In this document: positions 44,394 to 52,482 of the stretch, in pieces | Layout: every line of letters starts with the position of its first letter | Numbering within the stretch: the stretch's first letter is position 1 | Source of the DNA: DASSQJ01 sp963726295 | GTDB lineage: Bacteria > Actinomycetota > Actinomycetes > Actinomycetales > Dermatophilaceae | Direction: 5' to 3' | DNA length: 64,000 nucleotides | Assembly: GCA_963726295.1 (NCBI GenBank) | Contig: CAVSBW010000002.1 | Coordinates: forward strand, 372,001 to 436,000 | Position numbers and translations under genes: made by a program | The notes under the pieces: generated by a model | Told to the model about the DNA's origin: nothing | The model's database searches: none | Seen by the model: only the letters and a program-made list of their open reading frames with translations

Positions 44394-44615
44394 ACCAGCA
44401 CGACCATCGTCGACCAGCACCAGGTGGAGCGGCGTGGGTTCCCGGGCTCCCCCACCATCCTGGTCGACGGGTCCGACCCCTTCGCCCGGTCCGACCGCCC
44501 CGCGCCGCTGGCCTGTCGGCTGTACCCCACCTCCGACGGGCTGCGCGGCATCCCACCGCTACCGGATCTGGAGGACGCCCTCGAACGAGCCGCCGCGGGC
44601 CGGGCCCGGGGATGA
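44394..44615 (+). pseudogene. 3' remnant of a thioredoxin-like gene
   Basis: The plus frame ending at the TGA 44613-44615 encodes RRGFPGSPTILVDGSDPF, then ACRLYPTSDGLRG and PLPDLEDALERA. This is the usual C-terminal half of small actinobacterial thioredoxin-like proteins, including those near mercury-resistance genes. No N-terminal CxxC half is found in any frame upstream, and no proper start exists; the only in-frame GTG (44424) would give about 63 residues. The 532-base gap 44122-44653 is otherwise empty except for a 7-bp hairpin at 44180-44197 and the aceB promoter. Confidence 0.6.
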
Positions 44616-44653
44616 CATCCCGGGGCTGCGACCCCGGGTTGGACGGGCAGTGA

Positions 44654-44917
44654 CTACCGCTCGACGTAGACGGTGAACGGCGGGATCACCCCGTGCGACT
44701 CGGCCTGGGCCGCGACCTCGGGCGGCATGGACTCGAGCAGCTGCTTCAGCGCGTCGAGGTCGTCGGTCTCGAAGGTCACGGCGGCCCGCTTGCCGCCGTC
44801 GATCGCGACGAGGTCGGTGACTCCGGTGGCGCCCGGCATGGCCGCTGCCCTCTCGTCCTTGCCGGCCAGCCAACGGTCGACCTCGCGGATGTCGTGGGTG
44901 ATGATGACTCGGGGCAT
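44654..44917 (-). CDS. Small conserved-type protein, ferredoxin-like fold
   Basis: An 87-residue soluble protein beginning MPRVIITHDIREVDRWLAG and ending in HGVIPPFTVYVER. The alternating strand/helix pattern resembles small dimeric alpha/beta-barrel (NIPSNAP/DUF-like) proteins; no catalytic motif is seen. The ATG at 44917 has GGAGG 8 bases upstream, which decides it over a longer frame. Function is unknown. It is transcribed toward the thioredoxin-like remnant. Confidence 0.75.
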   Translation of the reverse strand: MPRVIITHDIREVDRWLAGKDERAAAMPGATGVTDLVAIDGGKRAAVTFETDDLDALKQLLESMPPEVAAQAESHGVIPPFTVYVER

Positions 44918-45058
44918 GGGGCCCACCTCCGTCGCTGCGCGTGCCGGCGCTGGGCGCCGGCTCCTGACGGTCTCGATGCTGCCCCGTGCCTGACCGGGCG
45001 ACATCACACGTTCGAGTGACCCGGCGATTCCGCCCTGCCGGTGATGCGGCGAACGGCG

Positions 45059-45109
45059 GGAACCTTCACCGAAGGACGCCCTGGCTTCCCGTCGGTCGGT
45101 GAAGGTTCC
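45059..45109. repeat. Perfect 14-bp inverted repeat after pcrA
   Basis: GGAACCTTCACCGA at 45059-45072 and its exact complement at 45096-45109, with a 23-base spacer. It lies 33 bases beyond the pcrA stop, in the 224-base gap before the small gene at 44917. It could form the 3' end of the pcrA mRNA. The sequence is unrelated to the four-copy repeat family. Confidence 0.7.
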
Positions 45110-45141
45110 GGCATCCGGAGGGAGTTCATGCTGGGGAGGCG

Positions 45142-47586
45142 TCAGATCTTCTCGAGCGGGGCGAAGCGCAGCACGAACCGCTTGACGCCCAGCTCGCCAC
45201 CGAAGTCGACCTCGGCCTGGGTCTTGTCGCCCTCGCCGAGGGTGCGCACGACGGTGCCGAGGCCATAGGTGTCGTGGGTGACCCGGTCGCCCGCGGACAG
45301 TGCGATCAGCGGCCGGTTGCCCGGCGACCGCACGCCCGGTCGAGCCGCGAGCGTGGCCACGGCCGGTCGCTGGTCACGCCGGCCGACGGCAGCCGCGCCG
45401 GAGAGCTCGCGCTCCCAGTCGAGGAGCTCGCCGGGGATCTCGTCGAGGAAGCGCGAGGGCGGGTTGTACTGCGGGGCTCCCCACGCCGACCGCACCGCGG
45501 CCCGCGAGAGGTGCAGCCGCTCGCGGGCCCGGGTGATGCCGACGTACGCGAGCCGCCGCTCCTCCTCCAGCTCGCGCGCATCCCCGAGGCTGCGCAGGTG
45601 GGGAAAGGTGCCGTCCTCCATGCCGGTGAGGAAGACGACTGGGAACTCCAGGCCCTTGGCGGTGTGCAGGGTCATGAACGTGACGACGCCCTGCTCCTCG
45701 GCCTCGGCTCCCTCGGGGATCTCGTCGGCGTCGGCCACGAGGGAGACCTGCTCGAGGAACTCCTCGAGCGCGATGACCTCGCCGGTCTCGCGGCGGGCAT
45801 CGTCGAACTCGCGTGCAACGGCGACGAGCTCGGCGAGGTTCTCGACGCGCGTCTCGTCCTGGGGGTCGCGGCTCTCGCGCAGCTCGGTGAGGTAGCCGGT
45901 GCGGTCCAGGACGGCCTCGAGGAGCTCGGAGACGCCGGCCTCCTCGTCGTCACGGACCCGGCCCAGGTCTTCGAGGATGGACGTGAACCCCTTGATCGCG
46001 GTGACCGACCGGGTGGCGATGCCGGGCGCGTCCTCAGCCCGTCCGAGGGCGGCGACGAACGAGATCCGCTCGCGGTCGGCGAGCGCGGCGACGCAGGCCT
46101 CGGCACGGTCGCCGATCCCGCGCTTGGGCACGTTGACGATCCGCCGGAGGTTGACGGTGTCGGCCGGGTTGGAGAGCACCCGCAGGTAGGCCAGCGCATC
46201 CTTGACCTCGCGCCGCTCGTAGAACCGGGTGCCGCCGACCACCTTGTAGGGCAGACCGACCCGGACGAACACCTCCTCGAGCGCGCGGGACTGTGCGTTC
46301 GTGCGGTAGAAGACGGCGACGTCGCCGGGGCGCACGCCGTGCTCGTCGGAGAGAGTGTCGATGCGGCGGGCGACGAACGAGGCCTCGTCGTGCTCGTTGT
46401 CCCCCACGTAGCCGACGATCGCGGCGCCGTCGCCGCTGTCGGACCACAGGTTCTTCTCCCGCCGGCCCTCGTTGCGGGCGATGACGGCGTTCGCGGCCCG
46501 CAGGATGGTCTGGGTGGAGCGGTAGTTCTGCTCGAGGAGGATCGTGCGCGCGTCCGGGTAGTCCTCCTCGAACTCCTCGATGTTGCGGATCGTGGCGCCC
46601 CGGAAGGCGTAGATCGACTGGTCGGCGTCGCCGACGACGACCAGCTCGCTCGGACCGACGGCGTGCGCCTCCCCGGTGGCGTCGTCGGTACCGACGACCT
46701 CACGGACCAGCTGGTACTGCGCGTGGTTGGTGTCCTGGTACTCGTCGACGAGGACGTGGCGGAACCGACGGCGGTAGTGCTCGGCGACGTCGGGGAAGGC
46801 CTGGAACAGGTGCACCGTCGTCATGATGAGGTCGTCGAAGTCGAGCGCGTTGGCCTGGCGCAGCCGGCGCTGGTACTCCGTGTAGGCCTCCGCCAGCACC
46901 TGCTCCTGGTGGGTGCCGGACTCGGACACCCGGCGGGCGAAGGTCTCCTCGTCGACGAGCTCGTTCTTGAGGTTGCTCACCTGGTGCCCGAAGGACCGCG
47001 GGTTGTAGCGCTTCGGGTCGAGGTCCATGTCGCGCAGCACCATCGACATCAGGCGCTGGCTGTCGGCGGCGTCGTAGATGGAGAAGCTCGACCGCATACC
47101 CACCTTGTCGGCCTCGCGGCGCAGGATCCGCACGCAGGCGCTGTGGAAGGTCATCACCCACATCGCGCGAGCGCGCGGCCCCACCAGCGCCTCGACGCGC
47201 TCGCGCATCTCGGCGGCGGCCTTGTTCGTGAAGGTGATGGCGAGGACCTGTCCGGGCTGCACACCACGGTCGGCGAGGAGGTACGCGACGCGGTGGGTGA
47301 GCACTCGGGTCTTGCCCGACCCGGCGCCTGCGACGATCAGCAGCGGCCCGCCCTCGTGGAGGACGGCCTCGCGCTGCTGGGGGTTGAGCCCGGCGAGGAG
47401 GGCCTCGGTGTCGGCAGCGGGACCGGGGCGGGCTGGGTCGGCCCGGCGGCCCTCGGCGGCGGCCTCGGCCCACGTGGGGACCCCTGCCGCGTTGACGAGG
47501 GCCGCGTGGGCGCTGGCATGCGTGGCGGCGTCGACGTGGGGGTCGTGGTGGTCGCCGAAGTCGAGGCCGTCGAACAGGGTGCTCAT
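45142..47586 (-). CDS. pcrA: ATP-dependent DNA helicase PcrA/UvrD
   Basis: An 814-residue superfamily 1A 3'-5' helicase for repair, plasmid replication and removal of RNA polymerase or recombinase from DNA. Motifs in order: Q-motif LNPQQREAV, Walker A VAGAGSGKT, TFTNKAAAEM (Ia), VDEYQDTN (II), GDADQSIYAFRGA (III), EQNYRSTQ (IV), VTFMTLHTAKGLEF (V) and YVGITRARERL (VI). The C-terminal Tudor-like tail (GDRVTHDTYGLGTVV) binds RNA polymerase in relatives. The ATG at 47586 is chosen because the GTG four codons earlier overlaps the TAGGGT -10 box. Confidence 0.97.
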   Translation of the reverse strand: MSTLFDGLDFGDHHDPHVDAATHASAHAALVNAAGVPTWAEAAAEGRRADPARPGPAADTEALLAGLNPQQREAVLHEGGPLLIVAGAGSGKTRVLTHRVAYLLADRGVQPGQVLAITFTNKAAAEMRERVEALVGPRARAMWVMTFHSACVRILRREADKVGMRSSFSIYDAADSQRLMSMVLRDMDLDPKRYNPRSFGHQVSNLKNELVDEETFARRVSESGTHQEQVLAEAYTEYQRRLRQANALDFDDLIMTTVHLFQAFPDVAEHYRRRFRHVLVDEYQDTNHAQYQLVREVVGTDDATGEAHAVGPSELVVVGDADQSIYAFRGATIRNIEEFEEDYPDARTILLEQNYRSTQTILRAANAVIARNEGRREKNLWSDSGDGAAIVGYVGDNEHDEASFVARRIDTLSDEHGVRPGDVAVFYRTNAQSRALEEVFVRVGLPYKVVGGTRFYERREVKDALAYLRVLSNPADTVNLRRIVNVPKRGIGDRAEACVAALADRERISFVAALGRAEDAPGIATRSVTAIKGFTSILEDLGRVRDDEEAGVSELLEAVLDRTGYLTELRESRDPQDETRVENLAELVAVAREFDDARRETGEVIALEEFLEQVSLVADADEIPEGAEAEEQGVVTFMTLHTAKGLEFPVVFLTGMEDGTFPHLRSLGDARELEEERRLAYVGITRARERLHLSRAAVRSAWGAPQYNPPSRFLDEIPGELLDWERELSGAAAVGRRDQRPAVATLAARPGVRSPGNRPLIALSAGDRVTHDTYGLGTVVRTLGEGDKTQAEVDFGGELGVKRFVLRFAPLEKI

Positions 47587-47596
47587 CTCGGGGACC

Positions 47597-47602
47597 ACCC
47601 TA
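47597..47602 (-). promoter_or_regulatory. -10 box of pcrA
   Basis: TAGGGT on the minus strand, 10 bases before the ATG at 47586. The alternative GTG start would overlap this box, which favours the ATG and a nearly leaderless transcript. Confidence 0.45.
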
Positions 47603-47668
47603 CGTCGACGCTGCGACGTCCCTCCGGGCCCGGCGGGTGGCGCGCCGGCTGTTCGCGCCCTGAGGGGC

Positions 47669-47932
47669 TCAGCGGGTGGTTACCGGCGGGACGACCACAC
47701 CGACGGCGCCGGCGCCCTCGAGGGGCTGCCCGGACCCGGTGGCGACGGTCACGGAGACGTCACCGGATGTCGGCGGGGCGGACGGACCGGGGAGGGTGAA
47801 GGCGGTGGCCGCCGCCCCGACGACCACCACCCCCACGGCTGTGTGCTCCCAGGCCCGCGCCGAGTCCCGCGCCTGGGCGGGATTCGGCTCGCGGTGGAAG
47901 GGGGAGAGGCGACGCGGGCGACGACGGAACAT
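47669..47932 (-). CDS. Small single-span membrane or secreted protein
   Basis: An 87-residue protein with a basic head (MFRRRPRRLSPFHREP), one hydrophobic segment at about residues 32-46 (TAVGVVVVGAAATAF) and a Ser/Thr/Gly/Val-rich extracytoplasmic tail. A strong GAGGAGG lies 5-6 bases before the ATG, and a TAGTGT -10 box (minus strand, 47970-47975) gives a leader of about 30 bases. The family is not recognised. It lies 70 bases upstream of pcrA in the same direction. Confidence 0.6.
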   Translation of the reverse strand: MFRRRPRRLSPFHREPNPAQARDSARAWEHTAVGVVVVGAAATAFTLPGPSAPPTSGDVSVTVATGSGQPLEGAGAVGVVVPPVTTR

Positions 47933-47969
47933 CGCGGCCTCCTCGACAGTGGTGGATGCCAGCCCTCCG

Positions 47970-48002
47970 ACACTAGGTCGCCCTGACCTTCTTGTCTAGT
48001 GT
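47970..48002. promoter_or_regulatory. Back-to-back -10 boxes forming an inverted repeat
   Basis: ACACTA at 47970-47975 and TAGTGT at 47997-48002 are exact complements. Each reads TAGTGT on its own outgoing strand, so they can serve as divergent -10 boxes for the small gene (minus) and the polymerase gene (plus). The 21 bases between would hold overlapping -35 regions. Confidence 0.35.
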
Positions 48003-48063
48003 TTGTCGAAGGAATGCCGGCGGGTCGGTCGTCGGTCGGCCCGTCTGCGTCACCACGACCCAA

Positions 48064-48069
48064 TACCGT
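48064..48069 (+). promoter_or_regulatory. -10 box of LigD-type polymerase gene, leaderless type
   Basis: TACCGT, 7 bases before the ATG at 48077, without a Shine-Dalgarno. Confidence 0.5.
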
Positions 48070-48076
48070 GGTCGTC

Positions 48077-49063
48077 ATGGCCTCACGCACCGGTGGCTTC
48101 GGGGAGCCCGTCATCCTCGACGTCGACGGTCTGGACGTCCGGCTGTCCAGCCCCGAGAGGGTCTACTTCCCGGCCCGGGGCGAGACCAAGCTCGACCTGG
48201 CCCGCTACTACCTGTCGGTCGGCGACGGCATCGTCCGGGCCCTGCGCGAGCGGCCCTGCATGCTCCACCGCTTCCCCGACGGTGTCGCCGGACAGAAGGT
48301 CCACCAGAAGCGGCTCCCCCGTGGGGCCCCGCCGTGGGTCGAGACGGTACGGCTCCACTTCCCCCGGTACGGCCTGCATGCCGACGAGCTGTGCGTCACC
48401 CGGCTCGCCGACGTCGTGTGGGCGGTGCAGATGAGCACCGTCGAGTTCCATCCGTGGAACAGCCGTCGCGCGGACACCGAGCGGCCCGACGAGTGGCGCA
48501 TCGACCTCGACCCGATGCCCGACGCCCCGTTCTCGCGGGTGCGGCGCACGGCCCGCGTCGTCCACGAGGTCCTCGACGAGCTCGGGGCCACGGGGTGGCC
48601 GAAGACGAGCGGCGGGCACGGCCTGCACGTGTACGTCCGGATCCGGCCCGATCACGGCTTCCGCGACGTGCGCCGCGCGGCCCTCGCCTTCGCCCGCGAG
48701 GTCGAGCGGCGGCTCCCCGAGGACGTCACGACCACGTGGTGGCGTAAGGACCGCGACCCCGAGGCGGTGTTCGTCGACTACAACCAGAACGCCCGTGACC
48801 ACACCATCGCGGCCGCGTACTCGGTGCGCGGCAATGACATCGGCACGGTCTCGACGCCGATCGCGTGGGACGAGGTGGACGATGTCGAGCCCGGCGACCT
48901 GACCATCGCGACCGTCCCCGAGCGCTTCGCGCGCCTCGGTGACCTGCACTCCGGGATCGACGACGCCGTCTTCGACCTCACTCCCCTGCTCGAGTGGGCC
49001 GAGCGTGACGAGGCCGAAGGCGCCGAGACGCCCCCGGACCCCGAGGACGACGAGCAGGGCTGA
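48077..49063 (+). CDS. Stand-alone LigD-type polymerase/primase domain protein
   Basis: A 328-residue archaeo-eukaryotic primase-fold polymerase equivalent to the PolDom of LigD, used in non-homologous end joining and gap repair. The metal-binding motif is DLDPMP in WRIDLDPMPD (near residue 145). SGGHGLHVYVRI (near 184) is motif II with the catalytic His, and FVDYNQNARDHTIAAAYSVR follows. No ligase or nuclease domain is attached, as in mycobacterial PolD1/PolD2. It overlaps arfB by one base. Ku and LigD are not in this window. Confidence 0.92.
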   Translation: MASRTGGFGEPVILDVDGLDVRLSSPERVYFPARGETKLDLARYYLSVGDGIVRALRERPCMLHRFPDGVAGQKVHQKRLPRGAPPWVETVRLHFPRYGLHADELCVTRLADVVWAVQMSTVEFHPWNSRRADTERPDEWRIDLDPMPDAPFSRVRRTARVVHEVLDELGATGWPKTSGGHGLHVYVRIRPDHGFRDVRRAALAFAREVERRLPEDVTTTWWRKDRDPEAVFVDYNQNARDHTIAAAYSVRGNDIGTVSTPIAWDEVDDVEPGDLTIATVPERFARLGDLHSGIDDAVFDLTPLLEWAERDEAEGAETPPDPEDDEQG

Positions 49064-49509
49064 TGGACCTCGTCGTGCAGCCGGGCCCCGGTGTCCCGCG
49101 CGGCCTCGTGGTGCCGGCCGCCCACCTCGTCGAGCGCTTCTCCCGGTCGTCGGGCCCCGGGGGCCAGGGGGTGAACACGAGCGACAGCCGGGTGGAGCTC
49201 GAGCTCGACATCACGGCCCTCGAAGGTCTCGACGAGCGACGTCGCCACCGGCTCGTGGCCGTGCTCGGCCCCCGTCTCGTCGATGGTCGGCTGCTCGTGG
49301 TCACGGCCTCGGAGCACCGCCAGCAGCGGCGCAACCGGGTGGCGGCCCGCGAGCGGATGGGCACGGTGCTGCGCGAGGCGCTGGCCCCGCCACCCCCGGC
49401 CCGGCGGGCAACGCGGCCGACCCGCGGCTCCACGGAGCGCCGCCTGAGCGAGAAGCGTCGTCGGTCCGACACCAAGGCCACCCGCTCCCGGCCCGCCCCG
49501 GACGGCTGA
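49063..49509 (+). CDS. arfB: Ribosome rescue peptidyl-tRNA hydrolase ArfB
   Basis: A 148-residue release-factor-like protein that frees ribosomes stalled on truncated mRNA. The catalytic GGQ lies in RSSGPGGQGVNTSDSRVELE near residue 36. The basic, disordered tail (about residues 105-148; RRLSEKRRRSDTKATRSR) enters the empty mRNA channel in family members. The start ATG overlaps the polymerase stop (TGATG), so both are made from one mRNA. Length fits the ICT1/ArfB family rather than RF1/RF2. Confidence 0.94.
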   Translation: MDLVVQPGPGVPRGLVVPAAHLVERFSRSSGPGGQGVNTSDSRVELELDITALEGLDERRRHRLVAVLGPRLVDGRLLVVTASEHRQQRRNRVAARERMGTVLREALAPPPPARRATRPTRGSTERRLSEKRRRSDTKATRSRPAPDG

Positions 49510-49544
49510 CCGCGGGGGGCCGTCAGGCGGGGACGCCGGTGTCG

Positions 49545-50276
49545 TCATCCCCGGTCCAGCAGCTCCTCGCAGATCGTCACCGCCTGGGTCCGGCTACGGG
49601 CACCGGTCCGCGCGAAGATGTGCTCGAGGTGCTTGGCGACGGTTCGCTCGGCGATGTGCAGCCGCCGGGCCACCTGGGCATTCGTCAGTCCCTCCCGGAC
49701 CAGCCGGAGGACCTCGAGCTCCCTCGCGCTCACCGGCACCTCGGGCCGTGTGACCCTGCGGATCGCGGCGTCCACGTGCGGACGGAGCAGGAGGAGGACG
49801 AGCCGGTCGCGCTCGTCGAAGACGGCGCCCGGGCCTCGGGAGAGGACCACGACGTTCATCTCGGACCGGCCGTGCGAGAGCTCCAGGCCGATCTCGCTCT
49901 CGAGCCCCGCGGGGGCCAGCGCCTCCTGGTACAGCCATGTCCGCTCGAGCTCGCGACCGCGCAGGAGGTCGCTGACCATCGTGACGGGCCCGTGCCGGCC
50001 GGACATGATGGGGTGCTCGTCGAGGTGCTCGAGCCACGGGCCCAGCGGCGCGCGCTGGGGTTCGGCCCGGCGCGGAGCGGCCACGAGGGCGTTCTCGACG
50101 AGATCGTCGTCGAGGGTGAACCAGTTCCAGAACGCCACGTCGCAGGGCACCAGTTTGGTCAGCGCGTCGAGGACGTCGGCGACGTGCTCCTCGGGAGCCC
50201 CGGACGCGGTTCCGCACCGCCCGGCCGCATCGAGCAGCTGACCGAGCTCCCGGTCCGAGAGGGTGATGGTGGTCAT
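49545..50276 (-). CDS. LuxR-family transcriptional regulator
   Basis: A 243-residue regulator. The C-terminal 65 residues form the LuxR helix-turn-helix (VPVSARELEVLRLVREGLTN, ARRLHIAERTVAKHLEHIFA). The N-terminal about 170 residues look like a GAF/PAS-type sensor rather than a receiver domain, with no phosphoacceptor Asp pattern. It is divergent from a secreted ScyD-like gene; the 138-base gap holds a near-perfect 18-base palindrome at 50322-50339. Control of that neighbour and of itself is the simplest reading. Confidence 0.88.
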   Translation of the reverse strand: MTTITLSDRELGQLLDAAGRCGTASGAPEEHVADVLDALTKLVPCDVAFWNWFTLDDDLVENALVAAPRRAEPQRAPLGPWLEHLDEHPIMSGRHGPVTMVSDLLRGRELERTWLYQEALAPAGLESEIGLELSHGRSEMNVVVLSRGPGAVFDERDRLVLLLLRPHVDAAIRRVTRPEVPVSARELEVLRLVREGLTNAQVARRLHIAERTVAKHLEHIFARTGARSRTQAVTICEELLDRG

Positions 50277-50321
50277 CGGCGTGTCCGCGAGGTCCGGTCA
50301 AGTATCCCGCCCCGGAGCGCA

Positions 50322-50339
50322 ATACGCACTAGTTCGTAT
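50322..50339. promoter_or_regulatory. Candidate operator, 18-bp near-perfect palindrome
   Basis: ATACGCACTAGTTCGTAT: 16 of 18 positions are symmetric (only the sixth pair mismatches). It is unusually AT-rich and lies in the divergent LuxR/ScyD-like gap, about 45 bases from the LuxR start and 75 from the other. It suits a LuxR-type dimer. Confidence 0.55.
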
Positions 50340-50414
50340 GGACCCTCGCGACACGCCGGCGGGACGGTGGTCGATGCGGGGGAACGGCCCCCGCACGACC
50401 TCAGGAGGCCCACC

Positions 50415-51371
50415 ATGCGCCGGAGCCGTGTGCTGCTGCTCGTCGCCGCCCTCGTCACCGCCCTGGCCGTCCCGTCGACGGCGTCCGCGGCGGGGACCGT
50501 CGACGTCATCGCGTCCCTCCCGGGAGCGTCCGGGAGCGCCATCGGACCCGGGGGAGACCTCTTCGTGGCCTCACCGGCCTCCGGCACCGTCTATCGCATC
50601 GACCGTCACACCCGGGCCGTTTCGGTGTTCCACACCGGGCTGCCCGCCCAGGTCCTCCCCCTCGGTGGCGTCATGGACATCGCGTTCCAGGGCTCGACCG
50701 CGTACGCCCTCGTGACCCTGGTCGGACCCGACGTCGGTGGGGGCTCGGTCGTGGGGCTCTACCGCCTCGACGGGCCGACGACGGCGACAGTCGTCGCGGA
50801 CCTCGGCGCCTGGTCGATCGCCAACCCGCCCGAGCCCGCGTACTTCGTGCCCTCGGGCGTCCAGTACGCGCTCCAGGCGGTCCGGGGTGGCTTCCTGGTG
50901 ACCGACGGGCACCACAACCGGGTGCTGCGCGTGGGCACCGACGGCTCGGTCGCGACGCTCACCGCCTTCGACAACATCGTGCCCACCGGGCTCGAGACCC
51001 GAGGGGACCACGTCCTCGTCGGTCAGGCGGGACCGAACCCCCACCTGCCCGAGAACGGGCGCATCGTGTCCGTCGACATCGGGACCGGCGACGTCGAGGG
51101 CGTGGTCGCCGCGGGGGTCCCGCTCCTCGTCGACGTCGAGCGCGGCCGGGGCTCGGCCCTGTACGCCGTCGGTCAGGGCTACTTCGCGCCCGGCGGCGAG
51201 GACGGGTCACCCGCCGAGCCCGACACGGGCGTGCTCGCCCGGGTCCTTCCGGGCGGCGGTGTGACGACCGTCGCCGACGGGCTGGACCGTCCGACCTCGC
51301 TCGAGGTCCAGGGCGACACCGCCTACGTCATCGGGCTCGGCGGAGCCGTGGTGTCGGTCGCCCTCGGCTGA
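50415..51371 (+). CDS. Secreted ScyD/ScyE-family beta-propeller protein
   Basis: A 318-residue exported protein. Residues 1-27 (RRSRVLLLVAALVTALAVPS, ending TASA) are a signal peptide. The rest has repeating strand motifs with ASPASGTVYRIDRHTRAVS, DGHHNRVLRVGTDGSVATL and NGRIVSVDIGTGDVEGV, as in NHL-like ScyD/ScyE propellers. The family name comes from cyanobacterial scytonemin genes, but actinobacterial members have no known link to that pigment. The ATG at 50415 has a perfect AGGAGG 6 bases upstream. It is probably controlled by the divergent LuxR regulator. Confidence 0.88.
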   Translation: MRRSRVLLLVAALVTALAVPSTASAAGTVDVIASLPGASGSAIGPGGDLFVASPASGTVYRIDRHTRAVSVFHTGLPAQVLPLGGVMDIAFQGSTAYALVTLVGPDVGGGSVVGLYRLDGPTTATVVADLGAWSIANPPEPAYFVPSGVQYALQAVRGGFLVTDGHHNRVLRVGTDGSVATLTAFDNIVPTGLETRGDHVLVGQAGPNPHLPENGRIVSVDIGTGDVEGVVAAGVPLLVDVERGRGSALYAVGQGYFAPGGEDGSPAEPDTGVLARVLPGGGVTTVADGLDRPTSLEVQGDTAYVIGLGGAVVSVALG

Positions 51372-51390
51372 GCCGACCGACCCAACCCCC

Positions 51391-51433
51391 CGTCCCGGTC
51401 GACGGCCGGGACGCGCGGCGCGGAGCGTCCCGG
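51391..51433. terminator. Three-segment bidirectional terminator
   Basis: CGTCCCGG (51391-51398), its complement CCGGGACG (51406-51413) and CGTCCCGG again (51426-51433). The middle segment can pair with either side, giving a hairpin for whichever convergent transcript arrives. It lies between the ScyD-like gene and the D-amino-acid oxidase gene, and the last segment ends 2 bases before the latter's stop codon. Confidence 0.6.
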
Positions 51434-51435
51434 CG

Positions 51436-52374
51436 TCAGCAGAGGGCGCCCACGAGGCCGGCGACCTCGTCCGCACACCCCCACGCCAGGGTCACCCCGG
51501 CTCCCCCGTGGCCGGCGTTGGTCACCACCGTGCGGCCGTCGACCGTGCACGTCCCGAGGGAGACCTCGGCGGCGACGGGGCGGGAGCCGACCCGCGAGCC
51601 GAGCACCTCGGCGTCACGCAGCACCGGCACCGCCTCGCGACACCGTGCGACGACAGCGGCGTGCGCGGCCGGGTCGGGCTGCTCGTCGGGGTCCCCCACG
51701 ACATCGGTGCCCCCACACACGACCCAGCCGGGGTGCGGCAGCACGTAGGTGAGGCCACCGGGGTGGGCCTCGTCGACGTACCAGCGGTCGACGCCGGGGT
51801 TCGACAGCAGAGCCACCTGACCACGGGAGGGCGTCATCCTCAGGCCGGGGACGAGGTGGCTCGAACGGGTCCCCGCAGCGACGACGACGACCTCCGCCTC
51901 GACGTCGGCGACGGACGCCACCGCGCGCTCCACGAGCCGCACCCCCGCCGCCACGCACCGGTCCTCCAGCCAGTGCAGGTGCACCGGCATCGTCACCACG
52001 GGCAGCCGCACCACGACCCCAGAGGACGCACCATCGGGCAGCTCGCCCGCACCTACCTCGCGCCAGCCGCCGATGCCGTCGAGCCACCAGCGGTCGGCAT
52101 CGCCGCGCTCGACGAACAGTCCCTCGCGCAGTACGACCCCGGCCTCCGGGTCGGCGGCGAGGGCGTGGAGCTCGTGCAGTGAGGTGGCCGCCCAGCGGGA
52201 CACCCGCTCCCGCGGCTCGACGCGGTACGGGAACCACAACCCACCGGCGAGAGCGGACACGGTGTCGGCCACCGGCAGGTCGCGGATGCAGTCGACCTGG
52301 TGGCCGGCCAGTGCCAGCCGCAGCGCGGTGGTCAGGCCGACCACACCGCCGCCGACGACGCCCAGGTGTGCCAC
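51436..52374 (-). CDS. FAD-dependent D-amino-acid oxidase-like protein
   Basis: A 312-residue flavoenzyme of the DAO family, predicted to deaminate D-amino acids oxidatively. The N-terminal dinucleotide motif is GVVGGGVVGLTTALRLA, followed by GGLWFPYRVEP, the usual DAAO second motif. VVVAAGTRSSHLVPG and the C-terminal VTNAGHGGAGVTLAWGCA complete the FAD site. The GTG at 52374 has GGAGG 8 bases upstream; a longer antisense frame is rejected. It is divergent from the uracil-DNA glycosylase gene. Confidence 0.9.
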   Translation of the reverse strand: MAHLGVVGGGVVGLTTALRLALAGHQVDCIRDLPVADTVSALAGGLWFPYRVEPRERVSRWAATSLHELHALAADPEAGVVLREGLFVERGDADRWWLDGIGGWREVGAGELPDGASSGVVVRLPVVTMPVHLHWLEDRCVAAGVRLVERAVASVADVEAEVVVVAAGTRSSHLVPGLRMTPSRGQVALLSNPGVDRWYVDEAHPGGLTYVLPHPGWVVCGGTDVVGDPDEQPDPAAHAAVVARCREAVPVLRDAEVLGSRVGSRPVAAEVSLGTCTVDGRTVVTNAGHGGAGVTLAWGCADEVAGLVGALC

Positions 52375-52470
52375 GTCGCCATCCTCCCCCCGCAGCCCGT
52401 GCGGGAGCCGGACCTCGGGGCCGACATGCGGCGGCGGCCGTGGAGTCCCGTGGGCGGAGGCCGGCCCACC

Positions 52471-52476
52471 TACGGT
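52471..52476 (+). promoter_or_regulatory. -10 box of uracil-DNA glycosylase gene, leaderless type
   Basis: TACGGT, 6 bases before the ATG at 52483. No Shine-Dalgarno is present. Confidence 0.5.
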
Positions 52477-52482
52477 GGGTCC

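Noticed and set aside
44628..44653. CCCGGGG/CCCCGGG hairpin next to the thioredoxin-like remnant as another repeat copy
   Set aside because: Only a 7-bp stem with a different loop. It is at most a weak terminator for the convergent small gene.
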